Source: Sulfurimonas sp.
GTDB taxonomy: Bacteria; Campylobacterota; Campylobacteria; Campylobacterales; Sulfurimonadaceae
Assembly: GCA_021648465.1 (NCBI GenBank)
Contig: JAKISR010000023.1
Coordinates: 1 to 31,378 of the forward strand
DNA length: 31,378 nt
Direction: 5' to 3'
The notes beneath the pieces are model-generated. The model ran no database searches and was not told the DNA's origin. It saw only the letters and a list, made by a program, of their open reading frames with translations. Of this stretch, positions 1 through 8,291 are shown in pieces (the stretch's first letter is position 1; each line of letters begins with the position of its first letter). Made by a program: the position numbers and the translations under genes.

Positions 1-91
1 GCTCCATTCCGAACCCAGAAGCTAAGCCTCTCATCGCTGATAATACTCGTCCTTTCAGGGCTGGAAATGTAGGTCGCTGCCTAGTTGGTCA
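1..91 (+). rRNA. rrf: 5S ribosomal RNA, 3' part only
   Basis: The first 90 or so bases match the conserved 5S rRNA body: the CCATTCCGAACC element at the start, the AAGCTAAG stretch, and the closing GGTCGCTGCCTAG region. The 5' end of the molecule lies outside the window, so the final helix partner cannot be checked and the 3' end is approximate. As 5S is usually last in an rRNA operon, an rrn operon probably ends here. No tRNA follows before the next gene. Confidence 0.9.
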
Positions 92-226
92 TTTTTACTT
101 CGAATTTATCTCTAATAACACTACTCACATATTTAATATATGCTTCGCACTGTTCTTATTTTTCCAAATCAAAAACTAATCTTTAAAATGCTATTATTTT
201 ATATATTATAATTTAGGCTATTAATA
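92..226 (+). promoter_or_regulatory. Spacer between 5S rRNA and gmhA with a candidate promoter
   Basis: This 135-base AT-rich gap must hold the end of the rRNA transcript and the start of the gmhA operon. A TG-C-TATTAT extended -10-like element lies at 189-197. A TATAAT at 207-212 is also present but would leave only a very short leader before the ATG at 227. No strong hairpin-plus-U-tract terminator was found. The 10-mer TGCTTCGCAC at 141-150 reappears inverted in the legB-legC gap. Confidence 0.35.
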
Positions 227-814
227 ATGAAAAACTATATTAAAGATCAAATTAAAAAATCATACGAAACCAAACAAACAATTTATAAAGATGAAGAACT
301 TTTAAATAGAATTGAGCAAGTATCTAGACTTTGTGTAAAGTTATATAAAGGTAATAATAAAACTATATTAGCTGGAAATGGTGGCAGTGCTGCTGATGCT
401 CAACATATTGCAGCTGAGTTAGTTGGAAGATATGGCTTTGATAGAGCATCTCTTCCTTCACTGGCTTTAACTACTGATACCTCATGTCTTACAGCTATTG
501 GAAATGATTATGGGTATGATAAAGTTTTTTCTCGTCAATTAGAAGGGATGGGACAGAGTGGAGATATTTTTATAGGAATTTCAACTTCTGGTAATTCACA
601 AAATATTATAAATGCTTTTAAAAGTGCAAAAGAAAAAAATATTATTACTGTTGCTTTAGTTGGCAAAGATGGTGGGGAGATGGCAAGATTAGCAGATATT
701 GCTTTAATTATTCCATCAAATTCTACACCAAGAATACAGGAATCTCATATATTAATTGGACATATAATATGTGATATTATTGAAAAAGAGATATTTGCTG
801 ATGGAGTTAGTTAA
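227..814 (+). CDS. gmhA: Sedoheptulose 7-phosphate isomerase (phosphoheptose isomerase)
   Basis: GmhA converts sedoheptulose 7-phosphate to D-glycero-D-manno-heptose 7-phosphate, the first step of ADP-heptose synthesis for the LPS core, in the cytoplasm. The 195-residue length matches the family (about 192). The SIS-domain signature AGNGGSAADAQH is at residues 49-60, followed by the conserved glutamate in AAELVGRY (E64). STSGNS comes later, and the C-terminal Q171, H174 and H179 fit the zinc/catalytic residues of the family. The start ATG has only a weak AGG upstream. It is the first gene of the operon, six bases ahead of gmhB, the third enzyme of the same pathway. Identification is secure. 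Confidence 0.95.
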   Translation: MKNYIKDQIKKSYETKQTIYKDEELLNRIEQVSRLCVKLYKGNNKTILAGNGGSAADAQHIAAELVGRYGFDRASLPSLALTTDTSCLTAIGNDYGYDKVFSRQLEGMGQSGDIFIGISTSGNSQNIINAFKSAKEKNIITVALVGKDGGEMARLADIALIIPSNSTPRIQESHILIGHIICDIIEKEIFADGVS

Positions 815-820
815 GTTGAT

Positions 821-1345
821 ATGAATAAAGCTCTTTTTTTAGATCGTGATGGTGTTATAAATAAAGATATTAATTATCTTTTTAAAATAAAAGACTTCAT
901 ATTTATTGATGGTATATTTGAGCTTTGTAAACATTATCAAAACTTAGGGTATATTATAATTATAGTTACAAATCAATCAGGAATAGATAGAGGTTATTAT
1001 AGTAAATCTGATTTTGATATTCTTACTAAATGGATGATTGAAGAGTTTAAAAGAAATGATATTGAAATTAAAAAAGTTTATTTTTGTCCTCATCATCCTG
1101 ATATTTATGGTGAATGTAATTGTAGAAAACCAAAACCTGGAATGATTTTTCAAGCTCAAAAAGAATTTGATATAGATTTAAAAAACTCTATAATTGTTGG
1201 TGATAAAGAAAAAGACATAGAAGCAGGTATAAATGCTGGATTAAAAGAGTGGTATCTCTTTAATGAAAAGAGTATAATTTTAAAATCTAAAGCTAAAAAA
1301 ATAGTTATAAAATTAGAGGATATTTACAGTGCTAATATTAAATAG
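821..1345 (+). CDS. gmhB: D-glycero-beta-D-manno-heptose-1,7-bisphosphate 7-phosphatase (HAD family)
   Basis: GmhB removes the 7-phosphate from heptose 1,7-bisphosphate, between the kinase and nucleotidyl-transfer steps of HldE. The HAD motif I DRDGV gives nucleophile D8 and acid D10. VTNQSGI near 49-55 is motif II. C89-P-H91-H92 with C99-N-C101 forms the structural zinc site typical of GmhB. RKPKPGM (102-108) carries the motif III lysine, and VGDKEKDIEAG is motif IV. At 174 residues it is normal length. It follows gmhA directly, and its last 17 bases overlap the next gene, suggesting translational coupling. Confidence 0.93.
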   Translation: MNKALFLDRDGVINKDINYLFKIKDFIFIDGIFELCKHYQNLGYIIIIVTNQSGIDRGYYSKSDFDILTKWMIEEFKRNDIEIKKVYFCPHHPDIYGECNCRKPKPGMIFQAQKEFDIDLKNSIIVGDKEKDIEAGINAGLKEWYLFNEKSIILKSKAKKIVIKLEDIYSANIK

Positions 1346-1814
1346 TGGTGGTACATTTAATAAAAGATATAATTCATTAACTGGAGACATGGAAATTCCA
1401 TATGATAATTTTGCAGTAGAGACAATATTAAAAAGTGTTGATTCTAAATATGATTTAGCTGGAGTTATATATAAAGATTCTTTAGATATGACTACAGAAG
1501 ATAGAAAAATACTAACAAACATAATAATGAAATCAAGTGATGATACATTTATAATTGTACATGGAACTGATACTATACACCAGAGTGCAGAATTTTTAGC
1601 TGAAGTATTTAATGATAGAAAAATTATACTTGTTGGTGCAATGAATCCATTTGAAATTGATCAAGTTGAAGCAAGTTTAAATCTAGGAATAGCAATTGGA
1701 TATGCTAGAGCTACTACTAAGTTTGGAGTTTATATTTGCATGAATGGTTTTGTTGAATTTTGGGATAATATAAAAAAAAATAAAAAATTAGGAAAATTTG
1801 AAATTGACAAATAA
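1329..1814 (+). CDS. Single-domain (N-terminal half only) type I asparaginase-like protein
   Basis: The 161-residue product resembles only the N-terminal domain of bacterial L-asparaginases (about 330 residues, two domains). It has NSGGTF near residues 5-10 (first catalytic Thr), VHGTDT (second Thr-Asp pair), and a lysine-rich segment after YICMNG where the catalytic lysine normally sits. The C-terminal domain is absent. The start is a GTG with a good AGAGGA eight bases upstream. The gene overlaps gmhB by 17 bases and ccoI by 17 bases, on different frames. An A9 run at 1772-1780 lies near the 3' end, but the ccoI frame has a stop at 1789-1791, so slippage would not join the two proteins. Substrate and role are unknown; amidohydrolase activity is inferred from the residues only. 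Confidence 0.75.
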   Translation: MLILNSGGTFNKRYNSLTGDMEIPYDNFAVETILKSVDSKYDLAGVIYKDSLDMTTEDRKILTNIIMKSSDDTFIIVHGTDTIHQSAEFLAEVFNDRKIILVGAMNPFEIDQVEASLNLGIAIGYARATTKFGVYICMNGFVEFWDNIKKNKKLGKFEIDK

Positions 1815-4206
1815 ATTTTTTTGTTCTCACTGTCATTTAAAATTTGATGAATTGGTAATGATTAAAGATAATGAGTATTTTTTTTGTTGTAAGGGGTGTC
1901 AAGGAGTTTTTAATCTTTTAAATGATGAAGGATTAGAGAGTTTTTATGAAAAATCAGGAAATATTGTACTTAAACCACCTTCACAAAGTTTTGAAAATTC
2001 TTCAAGTTTTAATAGTGAATCTTATTATGAGAAATTTGTAAAAATTAATAACGAAGGATTTAGTGAAGTCTCATTAATAATAGAGGGAATACACTGTTCT
2101 GCATGCATATGGTTAAATGAAAAAGCTCTACATAAATTGGATGGAGTGGTAGAAGTTAATATTAATTTTACAAATAATAAAGCAACTATAATTTGGGCAG
2201 ATCATATTGTAAAGCTCTCTGCTATTATCGATATGATTCGCTCAGTTGGTTATAACGCTTTTGCGTATGATGCAACGCTACAAGAAGTACATGCTAATAA
2301 AGAAAGAAAATCATACTATTTAAAAATGGCTGTTGCAATTTTTGCATCTATGAATATAATGTGGATAGCTGTCGCACAGTATGCTGGGTATTTTACTGGA
2401 ATAACTCAAGAAATAAAAACTATACTAAACATAGCAGAGGGAATTCTTGCTACTCCTGTACTTTTTTTTAGTGGTTGGGTTTTTTTTAGAGGCGCATATT
2501 ATGGGTTAAAAACTAAAGTTGTAAATATGGATTTACTAGTTGCAACAGGAGCACTTTTAACTTATCTTTACTCTATATATATAACTATTTTAGAGCAAGG
2601 TGAAGCGTATTTTGACTCCGTAAGTATGATAATCACTTTTGTACTTATAGGAAAATTTTTAGAGATACTTAGTAAAAAGAATGCTGCTGATACCCTTGAT
2701 ATAATAACAAAAGGTATACCAAGTGAGGTTAAAATTATTCAAAATACTAAAGTGGTAACATGTAAAGTAGATGATGTTACAAAAGGAGATATAGTTGTTG
2801 TCTCTAGTGGTGAAAAAATTTTATTTGATGGTGAGATAATTAAGGGAAATGGTTCATTTAATGAATCAAACTTAACAGGGGAAAGTGAGCCTGTGTATAA
2901 AAATATAGGGATGAATGTAGTGAGTGGTACACTTAGTATTGATGCAGATATTTACTTTAGAGCTAGTAAAGATTTTAAACATTCAACTTTATCAAATCTA
3001 GTTACTCTACTAGAGACTGCAATAAATAAAAAACCAAAAATTCAGCAAATGGCAAACAGGCTCTCTGAACACTTTTCATCAGCAATTTTAGCACTCTCTT
3101 TTATCACATTTATCGTATGGTGGTTATGGCCACATAGTTTTGAAATCTCATTTATGGTAGGTATATCTGTTATTATTATAGCTTGTCCATGTGCTTTAGC
3201 TTTAGCTACACCAGTAGCTACATTAGTTGGACTTGGATTAGGCGCATCAAGGGGAATAGTTTTTAAAGAAGCAGCTCAGTTAGAGAGTATGGCAAAAGCT
3301 GATACACTTGTTTTAGATAAAACAGGGACAATAACTGTTGGAAAACCTGAAATAATAGATGTAAATATTTATGAAGAGTTTGATAAAAACATTTTATACT
3401 CTTTAGTTAGTTTGTCTAAACATCCTGTTGCTGATGGAATTTCTAAGTATATTAAAAAAGAAGACAAATTTATATCTGATATAGTATTTGATGAATTTAC
3501 TCAAATTCCAGCACAAGGTATAAAAGCAAAATATAAAGATTTAGAATTATTGGGTGGAAATGAAACATTATTAAATGAAAATTTTGTAGAAGTTAACTTT
3601 TCTAGTGAAAATACAGTTTTTTATTTTGTAATAAATAAAAAAATAGTAGCTATATATGAACTTAGAGATAAGATAAAAGCTGGTGCAAGTGAATTAATAA
3701 ACTCTCTTAAAACAAGAGGTATTGAAAGTATAATGCTCACTGGTGATAATGCTAATGTTGCTAAGAAAATAGCAGACGAAGTTGGGATAGAGAAATATAT
3801 TTTTGAGCAAACACCACAAAGTAAGGCTGAGTATATAAGTGAGCTTCATAAAGAAGGAAAAACAGTTGTTATGGTTGGTGATGGTGTAAATGATATTTTA
3901 GCTCTTGCACATGCTGATATAGGTATAGTAATGGGAAGTGGAAGTGATATAGCAGTTAATATTGGCGATGTTGTTCTTTTAGATGATTCATTAAAATCAC
4001 TACATGATGCTTTTAAAATTTCTAATACAACTTTCTCTCTTATAAAACAGAATCTATTTATATCTTTAGCCTATAATGCTATAACAATTCCTTTAGCGAT
4101 GGCTGGTTATATAATACCTTTAATTGCAGCAATCTCAATGAGTGTTAGTTCACTTTTAGTTGTTGGTAATTCACTAAGAATTCGTTATAGATGGAAGAGA
4201 GGATAA
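1798..4206 (+). CDS. ccoI: Copper-translocating P-type ATPase for cbb3 oxidase assembly (FixI/CcoI type)
   Basis: This 802-residue inner-membrane P1B-ATPase is predicted to move copper for cbb3 cytochrome oxidase maturation. The N-terminus has a cysteine cluster (C9-x-x-C12, C30-C31-x-x-C34) typical of the CcoI/FixI group. A heavy-metal-associated domain follows with C100-S-A-C103. Further on are the membrane CPC metal site (463-465), phosphorylation motif DKTGT (D507), the HP motif (H542) and GDGVND (D695-D699). Transmembrane segments precede and follow the cytosolic loops as in P1B pumps. The start is TTG. Assignment to cbb3 assembly rather than general copper efflux rests on the N-terminal cluster and on ccoS immediately downstream. 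Confidence 0.92.
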   Translation: MKLTNKFFCSHCHLKFDELVMIKDNEYFFCCKGCQGVFNLLNDEGLESFYEKSGNIVLKPPSQSFENSSSFNSESYYEKFVKINNEGFSEVSLIIEGIHCSACIWLNEKALHKLDGVVEVNINFTNNKATIIWADHIVKLSAIIDMIRSVGYNAFAYDATLQEVHANKERKSYYLKMAVAIFASMNIMWIAVAQYAGYFTGITQEIKTILNIAEGILATPVLFFSGWVFFRGAYYGLKTKVVNMDLLVATGALLTYLYSIYITILEQGEAYFDSVSMIITFVLIGKFLEILSKKNAADTLDIITKGIPSEVKIIQNTKVVTCKVDDVTKGDIVVVSSGEKILFDGEIIKGNGSFNESNLTGESEPVYKNIGMNVVSGTLSIDADIYFRASKDFKHSTLSNLVTLLETAINKKPKIQQMANRLSEHFSSAILALSFITFIVWWLWPHSFEISFMVGISVIIIACPCALALATPVATLVGLGLGASRGIVFKEAAQLESMAKADTLVLDKTGTITVGKPEIIDVNIYEEFDKNILYSLVSLSKHPVADGISKYIKKEDKFISDIVFDEFTQIPAQGIKAKYKDLELLGGNETLLNENFVEVNFSSENTVFYFVINKKIVAIYELRDKIKAGASELINSLKTRGIESIMLTGDNANVAKKIADEVGIEKYIFEQTPQSKAEYISELHKEGKTVVMVGDGVNDILALAHADIGIVMGSGSDIAVNIGDVVLLDDSLKSLHDAFKISNTTFSLIKQNLFISLAYNAITIPLAMAGYIIPLIAAISMSVSSLLVVGNSLRIRYRWKRG

Positions 4207-4209
4207 AAA

Positions 4210-4425
4210 ATGAGTAGTTGGGTAATTGCTATGATGTTAGGCGTATCTATTTTTTTAGGTGCAATAGGACTGCTTGCTTTTCTTTGGGCTGTAAAAAATG
4301 GCCAATTTGATGATGAAAAAAAATTTTTAAATGCAACAAAATTTGATGGTGAAGATGAATTAAATGATGCTATAAAACAAGAACGAAAAAAAGAAGAGAT
4401 AAAAAAGAATTACAGACCAGAGTAA
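4210..4425 (+). CDS. ccoS: cbb3-type cytochrome oxidase assembly protein CcoS
   Basis: This small 71-residue membrane protein has one N-terminal transmembrane helix (about residues 4-27). It then carries the CcoS hallmark FLWAVKNGQFDDEKKF and a charged C-terminal tail. CcoS is required for mature, cofactor-loaded cbb3 oxidase; its exact chemistry is not established. It starts three bases after ccoI, the classical ccoI-ccoS pairing, which supports both calls. The oxidase structural genes (ccoNOQP) are not in this window. A hairpin terminator follows at 4449-4473. Confidence 0.92.
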   Translation: MSSWVIAMMLGVSIFLGAIGLLAFLWAVKNGQFDDEKKFLNATKFDGEDELNDAIKQERKKEEIKKNYRPE

Positions 4426-4448
4426 AAAATTTTAGGTTGCTAAAAAAG

Positions 4449-4473
4449 ATAAGTTGTCATAATGACAACTTAT
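4449..4473. terminator. Bidirectional hairpin terminator between ccoS and the cytochrome c gene
   Basis: A perfect inverted repeat has arms ATAAGTTGTCAT (4449-4460) and ATGACAACTTAT (4462-4473) around one central base. On the minus strand it lies five bases past the cytochrome stop and is followed by a T-rich tract (complement of 4441-4447). On the plus strand it follows ccoS and is trailed by TTAATTT. It should therefore serve both convergent transcripts, best on the minus strand. Confidence 0.75.
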
Positions 4474-4478
4474 TTAAT

Positions 4479-4763
4479 TTACTTACCTATTGTTTGTGCA
4501 AAAGCTTCTAGGTCAGCATCAGAGTATTTCGCAACTTGACCTTTCATAAGACCTTTCATAGCTCTACCGTATGTGCCATTTTTATAACCTATAAGTGAAT
4601 CAGCAATTTCTTTATGAGTCATTTGAGAAACATCTAAACCTTTACCAAGAGCTTTTTTACTCCAGTCAGCTCCGTGACAACCAGTACAAGCAGCAGCGTT
4701 TACACCAGCCATTAAAGCTGTAGTTGCAGTTAAAGCAACAATTGACATAACAATTTTTTTCAT
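4479..4763 (-). CDS. Periplasmic monohaem c-type cytochrome (c553-like)
   Basis: With the start at 4763 the product is 94 residues: MKKIVMSIV begins a signal peptide with cleavage likely near GVNA-AACTG. CTGCHG is the covalent haem c site immediately after it. Methionines in the second half (AMKGLMKG) are candidate axial ligands. An in-frame ATG at 4790 would add nine residues, but AAAGG sits at the right distance ahead of the ATG at 4763 and the signal peptide begins there, so the shorter form is preferred. It is likely a small soluble electron carrier, plausibly feeding the cbb3 oxidase whose assembly genes converge on it; the redox partner is inferred from context only. Confidence 0.88.
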   Translation of the reverse strand: MKKIVMSIVALTATTALMAGVNAAACTGCHGADWSKKALGKGLDVSQMTHKEIADSLIGYKNGTYGRAMKGLMKGQVAKYSDADLEAFAQTIGK

Positions 4764-4794
4764 TCTATTTACCTTTGATTTTAATTTCAAACAA

Positions 4795-4800
4795 ATTATA
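4795..4800 (-). promoter_or_regulatory. Candidate -10 element for the cytochrome c gene
   Basis: On the minus strand TATAAT occupies 4800-4795 within CACTATAATTTG, about 30 bases upstream of the preferred start at 4763. It lies in a divergent gap with hldD. No clear -35 was seen, which is normal for this phylum. Confidence 0.45.
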
Positions 4801-4842
4801 GTGATTTTACTCTTAAATGAATATTAATAGATTATCTGATAT

Positions 4843-4860
4843 TATTGTTATAAAACAATA
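4843..4860. repeat. Short palindrome in the cytochrome c / hldD divergent gap
   Basis: TATTGTT (4843-4849) and AACAATA (4854-4860) form a perfect 7-base inverted repeat around ATAA. It ends 17 bases before hldD. It could be a dimeric regulator site or a weak hairpin; no specific regulator can be named. Confidence 0.35.
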
Positions 4861-4877
4861 CATATAAATGGTAACAA

Positions 4878-5885
4878 ATGCAATATATAAAAGACAATTT
4901 AAAAGAAAAAAATATACTAATAACAGGTGGCGCTGGCTTTATTGGCGCAAATCTGTCATTTTATTTTCAAGATAATCATCCAGAGGCAAAAGTTGTAATT
5001 CTTGATAGTTTTAGAAGTGATAAAAAGTTATCAAATGGTAACTTAAAAAGCTTTGGTCATTTTAAAAATCTGATAGGCTTTAGGGGAGAAATTATAAGTG
5101 GAGATATTAACGATAAAGAGTTGCTGCAAAATTTAAAAACTAATTATAAGTTTGATTATATTTTTCATCAAGCAGCAATTTCAGATACAACTGCACTTGA
5201 ACAAGACTTAATGATAAAAACAAATGTGAATGCATATAAAGATTTGCTTGATTTAGCAATTGAGCATAATGCAAATATGATATATGCATCTTCTGCTGCT
5301 ACATATGGTAATGTTTCTTCACCACAAACAGTAGGTAAAGAATCTCCTCAAAATGTTTATGGTTTTTCTAAACTAAGTATGGATAATTTAACAAAAGAGT
5401 ATATTTTAAAAAGTGATATATCAATTGTAGGACTTAGGTACTTTAATGTATATGGACAAAGAGAATATTTTAAAAATACAACGGCTTCAATGGTTTTACA
5501 ATTTGGACATCAGCTCTTATCTGGAAAAAATCCTCGTTTGTTTAAAGATAGTGATAAGATACTTCGTGATTTTATTTATATAGAAGACATTATACAAGCA
5601 AATATAAAAGCTATGAATACAAAAAAGAGTGGTGTTTATAATGTTGGAACGGCAAAGGCTAGAAGTTTTCAAGATATAGTAAATATTTTGCAAAAAGAGC
5701 TAGAAACAAATTTTAAATGTGAATATATAAAAAATCCATTTATTGGTTCTTATCAGTTTCATACAGAGGCAGATATATCTACAACTAAAGAGATTTTAGG
5801 ATACGAACCAAGGTTTGAGCTAGAAGATGGAATTAAAGAGTATTGTAAATATATAAAAGAAATATATGAAGAGGAAGTTAAGTAG
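4878..5885 (+). CDS. hldD: ADP-glyceromanno-heptose 6-epimerase
   Basis: HldD inverts C6 of ADP-D-glycero-D-manno-heptose, giving the L,D form used by the WaaC/WaaF heptosyltransferases. It is a 335-residue short-chain dehydrogenase/epimerase with the Rossmann motif GGAGFIG at residues 17-23, YASSAATYG before the active site, and Y-G-F-S-K as YxxxK. The family-specific run GLRYFNVYGQREY and the TASMV segment follow. Length and motifs fit RfaD/HldD. It overlaps hldE by one base, so the last two pathway enzymes are co-translated. The GGTAA ahead of ATG 4878 is a modest ribosome site. Confidence 0.94.
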   Translation: MQYIKDNLKEKNILITGGAGFIGANLSFYFQDNHPEAKVVILDSFRSDKKLSNGNLKSFGHFKNLIGFRGEIISGDINDKELLQNLKTNYKFDYIFHQAAISDTTALEQDLMIKTNVNAYKDLLDLAIEHNANMIYASSAATYGNVSSPQTVGKESPQNVYGFSKLSMDNLTKEYILKSDISIVGLRYFNVYGQREYFKNTTASMVLQFGHQLLSGKNPRLFKDSDKILRDFIYIEDIIQANIKAMNTKKSGVYNVGTAKARSFQDIVNILQKELETNFKCEYIKNPFIGSYQFHTEADISTTKEILGYEPRFELEDGIKEYCKYIKEIYEEEVK

Positions 5886-7309
5886 TGAAAATTTTAAAAA
5901 AATTAACTCCAAAAATTCTTGTTATTGGTGATTTAATGATAGATCACTATTTATGGGGTAGTTGTGAGAGAATTTCACCAGAAGCACCAGTTCAAGTAGT
6001 TGAAATTCAAAAAGAAACAACAGTTCTTGGTGGAGCTGGAAATGTTATAAATAATCTTAATACTCTTGGTGCATCCGTTAGCGTAAGTAGTGTGATTGGT
6101 AATGATGCAAATGGCATAGAATTACTAACGATGTTAAAAGATATAGGTGTAAATACTAAAGATATAATAATTCAAAAAGATAGAAAAACATCTAAAAAAA
6201 GTCGTGTTATTGCCATTTCACAACAAGTTCTTAGATACGATAACGAAAGTAAAGAAAATATAAAAAATTTATCTATTGATAATATAGTAAATTCTATATC
6301 TAATAATATTTCTGATTATGATGTTGTTATATTATCAGATTATGGCAAAGGTGTTTTAACAGATGAGTTGTGTCAAAAAATTATTATACTTTGTAATAAA
6401 AATAGTGTAAAGGTTTTAGTAGATCCAAAAGGTAGTGATTTTACTAAATATAAAGGTGCTTACCTTCTAACCCCAAATAAGAAAGAGGCTATTTTAGCAA
6501 CAGGTATAGAAATTGATGATGAAAATAGCCTAAAAGAGGCTTTGTTAAAACTAAAAAAAGAATGTGATTTAGATATCTCACTTATTACACTCTCTGAAGA
6601 TGGAATTGCAACATATGAAGATGAATTAAAGATATCTCCAACTGTTGCAAAAGAGGTTTTTGATGTAACAGGGGCAGGTGATACCGTTATTGCTTCAATT
6701 GCTTTTGCTTTAAGTGCTAAAAAAAGTATAGAGGATGCTGCCGCATTCTCGAACTTAGCTGCAGGAGTTGTTGTAGGTAAAATAGGCTCAGCTACAGTTA
6801 CTCTTGATGAGATAGAAGAGTATGAAGCAAGTTTGCATAAAAGCAGTTCTGATGCACATATAAAAAATTTTAATGATATTGAAACTATAGTAAATCGCTA
6901 TAGAAATATTGGTAAAAAAGTTGTTTTTACAAACGGTTGTTTTGATATCTTACATGTTGGACATGTGAAATATCTTCAAATTGCAAAAAGTTTTGGTGAT
7001 GTTCTTATAGTTGGGCTAAATTCAGATGAATCAGTATTAAGACTTAAGGGTCCAACTCGTCCTATTAATATTGCAGAAGATAGAGCATATCTTTTAGCAG
7101 CACTCGAAGCTGTTGATTTTGTAGTGCCTTTTGAGCAAGACACTCCACATGAGCTTATAAAAATGATAAAACCAGATACTTTAGTAAAAGGTGGCGATTA
7201 TGAGGGTAAAAAAGTTATTGGAAGTGAGTTTTCTGGTGAGCTTAGATTAGTTGATTTTGTTGATGGAAAAAGTACAACGAAAACTATACAAAAAATAAAA
7301 GCAGGTTAG
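5885..7309 (+). CDS. hldE: Bifunctional heptose 7-phosphate kinase / heptose 1-phosphate adenylyltransferase
   Basis: HldE has two domains. An N-terminal ribokinase-like kinase (about 1-320) has ISPEAPVQV and GGAGNV substrate motifs and the GAGDT anion-hole/base motif with D266. A C-terminal nucleotidyltransferase (about 340-474) has FTNGCFDILHVGH, with HVGH at 357-360. The kinase phosphorylates C1 of the heptose 7-phosphate; after GmhB acts, the second domain makes ADP-heptose. The 474-residue length equals the usual fused protein. It starts with GTG overlapping the hldD stop. Its stop codon overlaps that of the convergent waaF gene (four shared bases). Confidence 0.95.
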   Translation: MKILKKLTPKILVIGDLMIDHYLWGSCERISPEAPVQVVEIQKETTVLGGAGNVINNLNTLGASVSVSSVIGNDANGIELLTMLKDIGVNTKDIIIQKDRKTSKKSRVIAISQQVLRYDNESKENIKNLSIDNIVNSISNNISDYDVVILSDYGKGVLTDELCQKIIILCNKNSVKVLVDPKGSDFTKYKGAYLLTPNKKEAILATGIEIDDENSLKEALLKLKKECDLDISLITLSEDGIATYEDELKISPTVAKEVFDVTGAGDTVIASIAFALSAKKSIEDAAAFSNLAAGVVVGKIGSATVTLDEIEEYEASLHKSSSDAHIKNFNDIETIVNRYRNIGKKVVFTNGCFDILHVGHVKYLQIAKSFGDVLIVGLNSDESVLRLKGPTRPINIAEDRAYLLAALEAVDFVVPFEQDTPHELIKMIKPDTLVKGGDYEGKKVIGSEFSGELRLVDFVDGKSTTKTIQKIKAG

Positions 7310-8283
7310 GAATTTAACTCTTTAGCCACCTTGGTCACTTCATCACTTGTAATTTTATTCATGCAATCATGATGTCCTAAGGGGCAAACTCTTTTTACAC
7401 AGGGTGAACATTCTAAATTAAGTCTTACTATTTTGCCTTTTGGATTTTCCCAAGGGTAAGTTTGTTTGAATTCAGTTGGTCCAATAACTGCAACTGTTGG
7501 CGTTTGATATGCAGCAGCGATATGCATAGGCCCACTATCATTACAAAGCATAAGTGAGCAACCTGCAATATTTGCACATAGCTCTTTTACATCTGTTTCT
7601 CCAGCTAAGTTGACATAGTTTTTAACACCAAGTGAGATTAATTTTTGCTCTATCTCGTTTGCTATATCTATCTCATTTGGAGCACCTAAAATTACAATAT
7701 CATATTTATCACTGAGATTTGCTCCAACTTGAGCAAATCGTTCTGGATACCATTGTTTTGCACCACCAAAAGCTGCTCCACCATTAATACCTAAAGTTGG
7801 TTTATCAAATTTTATTGCTTGGATATAAAGTTTGCTAGGTGGAGTTTGTTCGTCCCAATCATTGACATTTGTCATTGCAAGCTTTGCATAAGTTCTAGCT
7901 AGATGCTGTGCATATATATCTATCTTTGGAGTGTGTGAAAGTAAGAACATAGAATGCCAAGTTTTTTGTGCTAAACATACAACTGTTCCAGTAAATCTTA
8001 AAAGTAAACTAGAGTGAATCTGTTTTCTAAATGTAAGTGCTAAGTTGAATTTACCAAGTTTTTTTGCAAGTTTATAAGTAGCAAATAACCTACTTGATGA
8101 TTTTTTAGTCTCATCTACAATAGCTTTTTCACATAATGGATGATATTTAATAGCTTGGATTGAAACATAACTTCCAACAAAAGTGAATTTTGCATTTGGA
8201 TGATATTTTGCTAAAAGCTCTATTGCGGGGGTTGCCATTACTGTATCACCTAGCCAATTTGGCAAAATTATTAATATTCGCAT
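7306..8283 (-). CDS. waaF: ADP-heptose:LPS heptosyltransferase II
   Basis: This 325-residue GT9 enzyme adds the second L,D-heptose to the LPS inner core at the cytoplasmic face. The N-terminal glycine-rich loop PNWLGDTVMATP and the C-terminal donor-binding segment NDSGPMHIAAA are present. The tail has ECSPCVKRVCPLGHHDCM, a cysteine-rich ending typical of WaaF. AAGGA lies seven bases ahead of the ATG. It is the second gene of a two-gene minus-strand unit, eight bases after the glycosidase-like gene. Distinguishing heptosyltransferase II from other GT9 members relies on the PNWLGD start and the cysteine-rich tail. Confidence 0.88.
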   Translation of the reverse strand: MRILIILPNWLGDTVMATPAIELLAKYHPNAKFTFVGSYVSIQAIKYHPLCEKAIVDETKKSSSRLFATYKLAKKLGKFNLALTFRKQIHSSLLLRFTGTVVCLAQKTWHSMFLLSHTPKIDIYAQHLARTYAKLAMTNVNDWDEQTPPSKLYIQAIKFDKPTLGINGGAAFGGAKQWYPERFAQVGANLSDKYDIVILGAPNEIDIANEIEQKLISLGVKNYVNLAGETDVKELCANIAGCSLMLCNDSGPMHIAAAYQTPTVAVIGPTEFKQTYPWENPKGKIVRLNLECSPCVKRVCPLGHHDCMNKITSDEVTKVAKELNS

Positions 8284-8291
8284 TTTTTTCC

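Noticed and set aside
92..226. tRNA gene after the 5S rRNA
   Set aside because: No cloverleaf or CCA end could be drawn in the spacer.
1772..1780. A9 run in the asparaginase-like gene as a slippage site fusing it to ccoI
   Set aside because: The ccoI frame has a TAG at 1789-1791 just before the TTG start, so slippage into that frame ends at once.
4764..4790. Longer cytochrome c start at 4790
   Set aside because: The AAAGG ribosome site and the start of the signal peptide both support ATG 4763.
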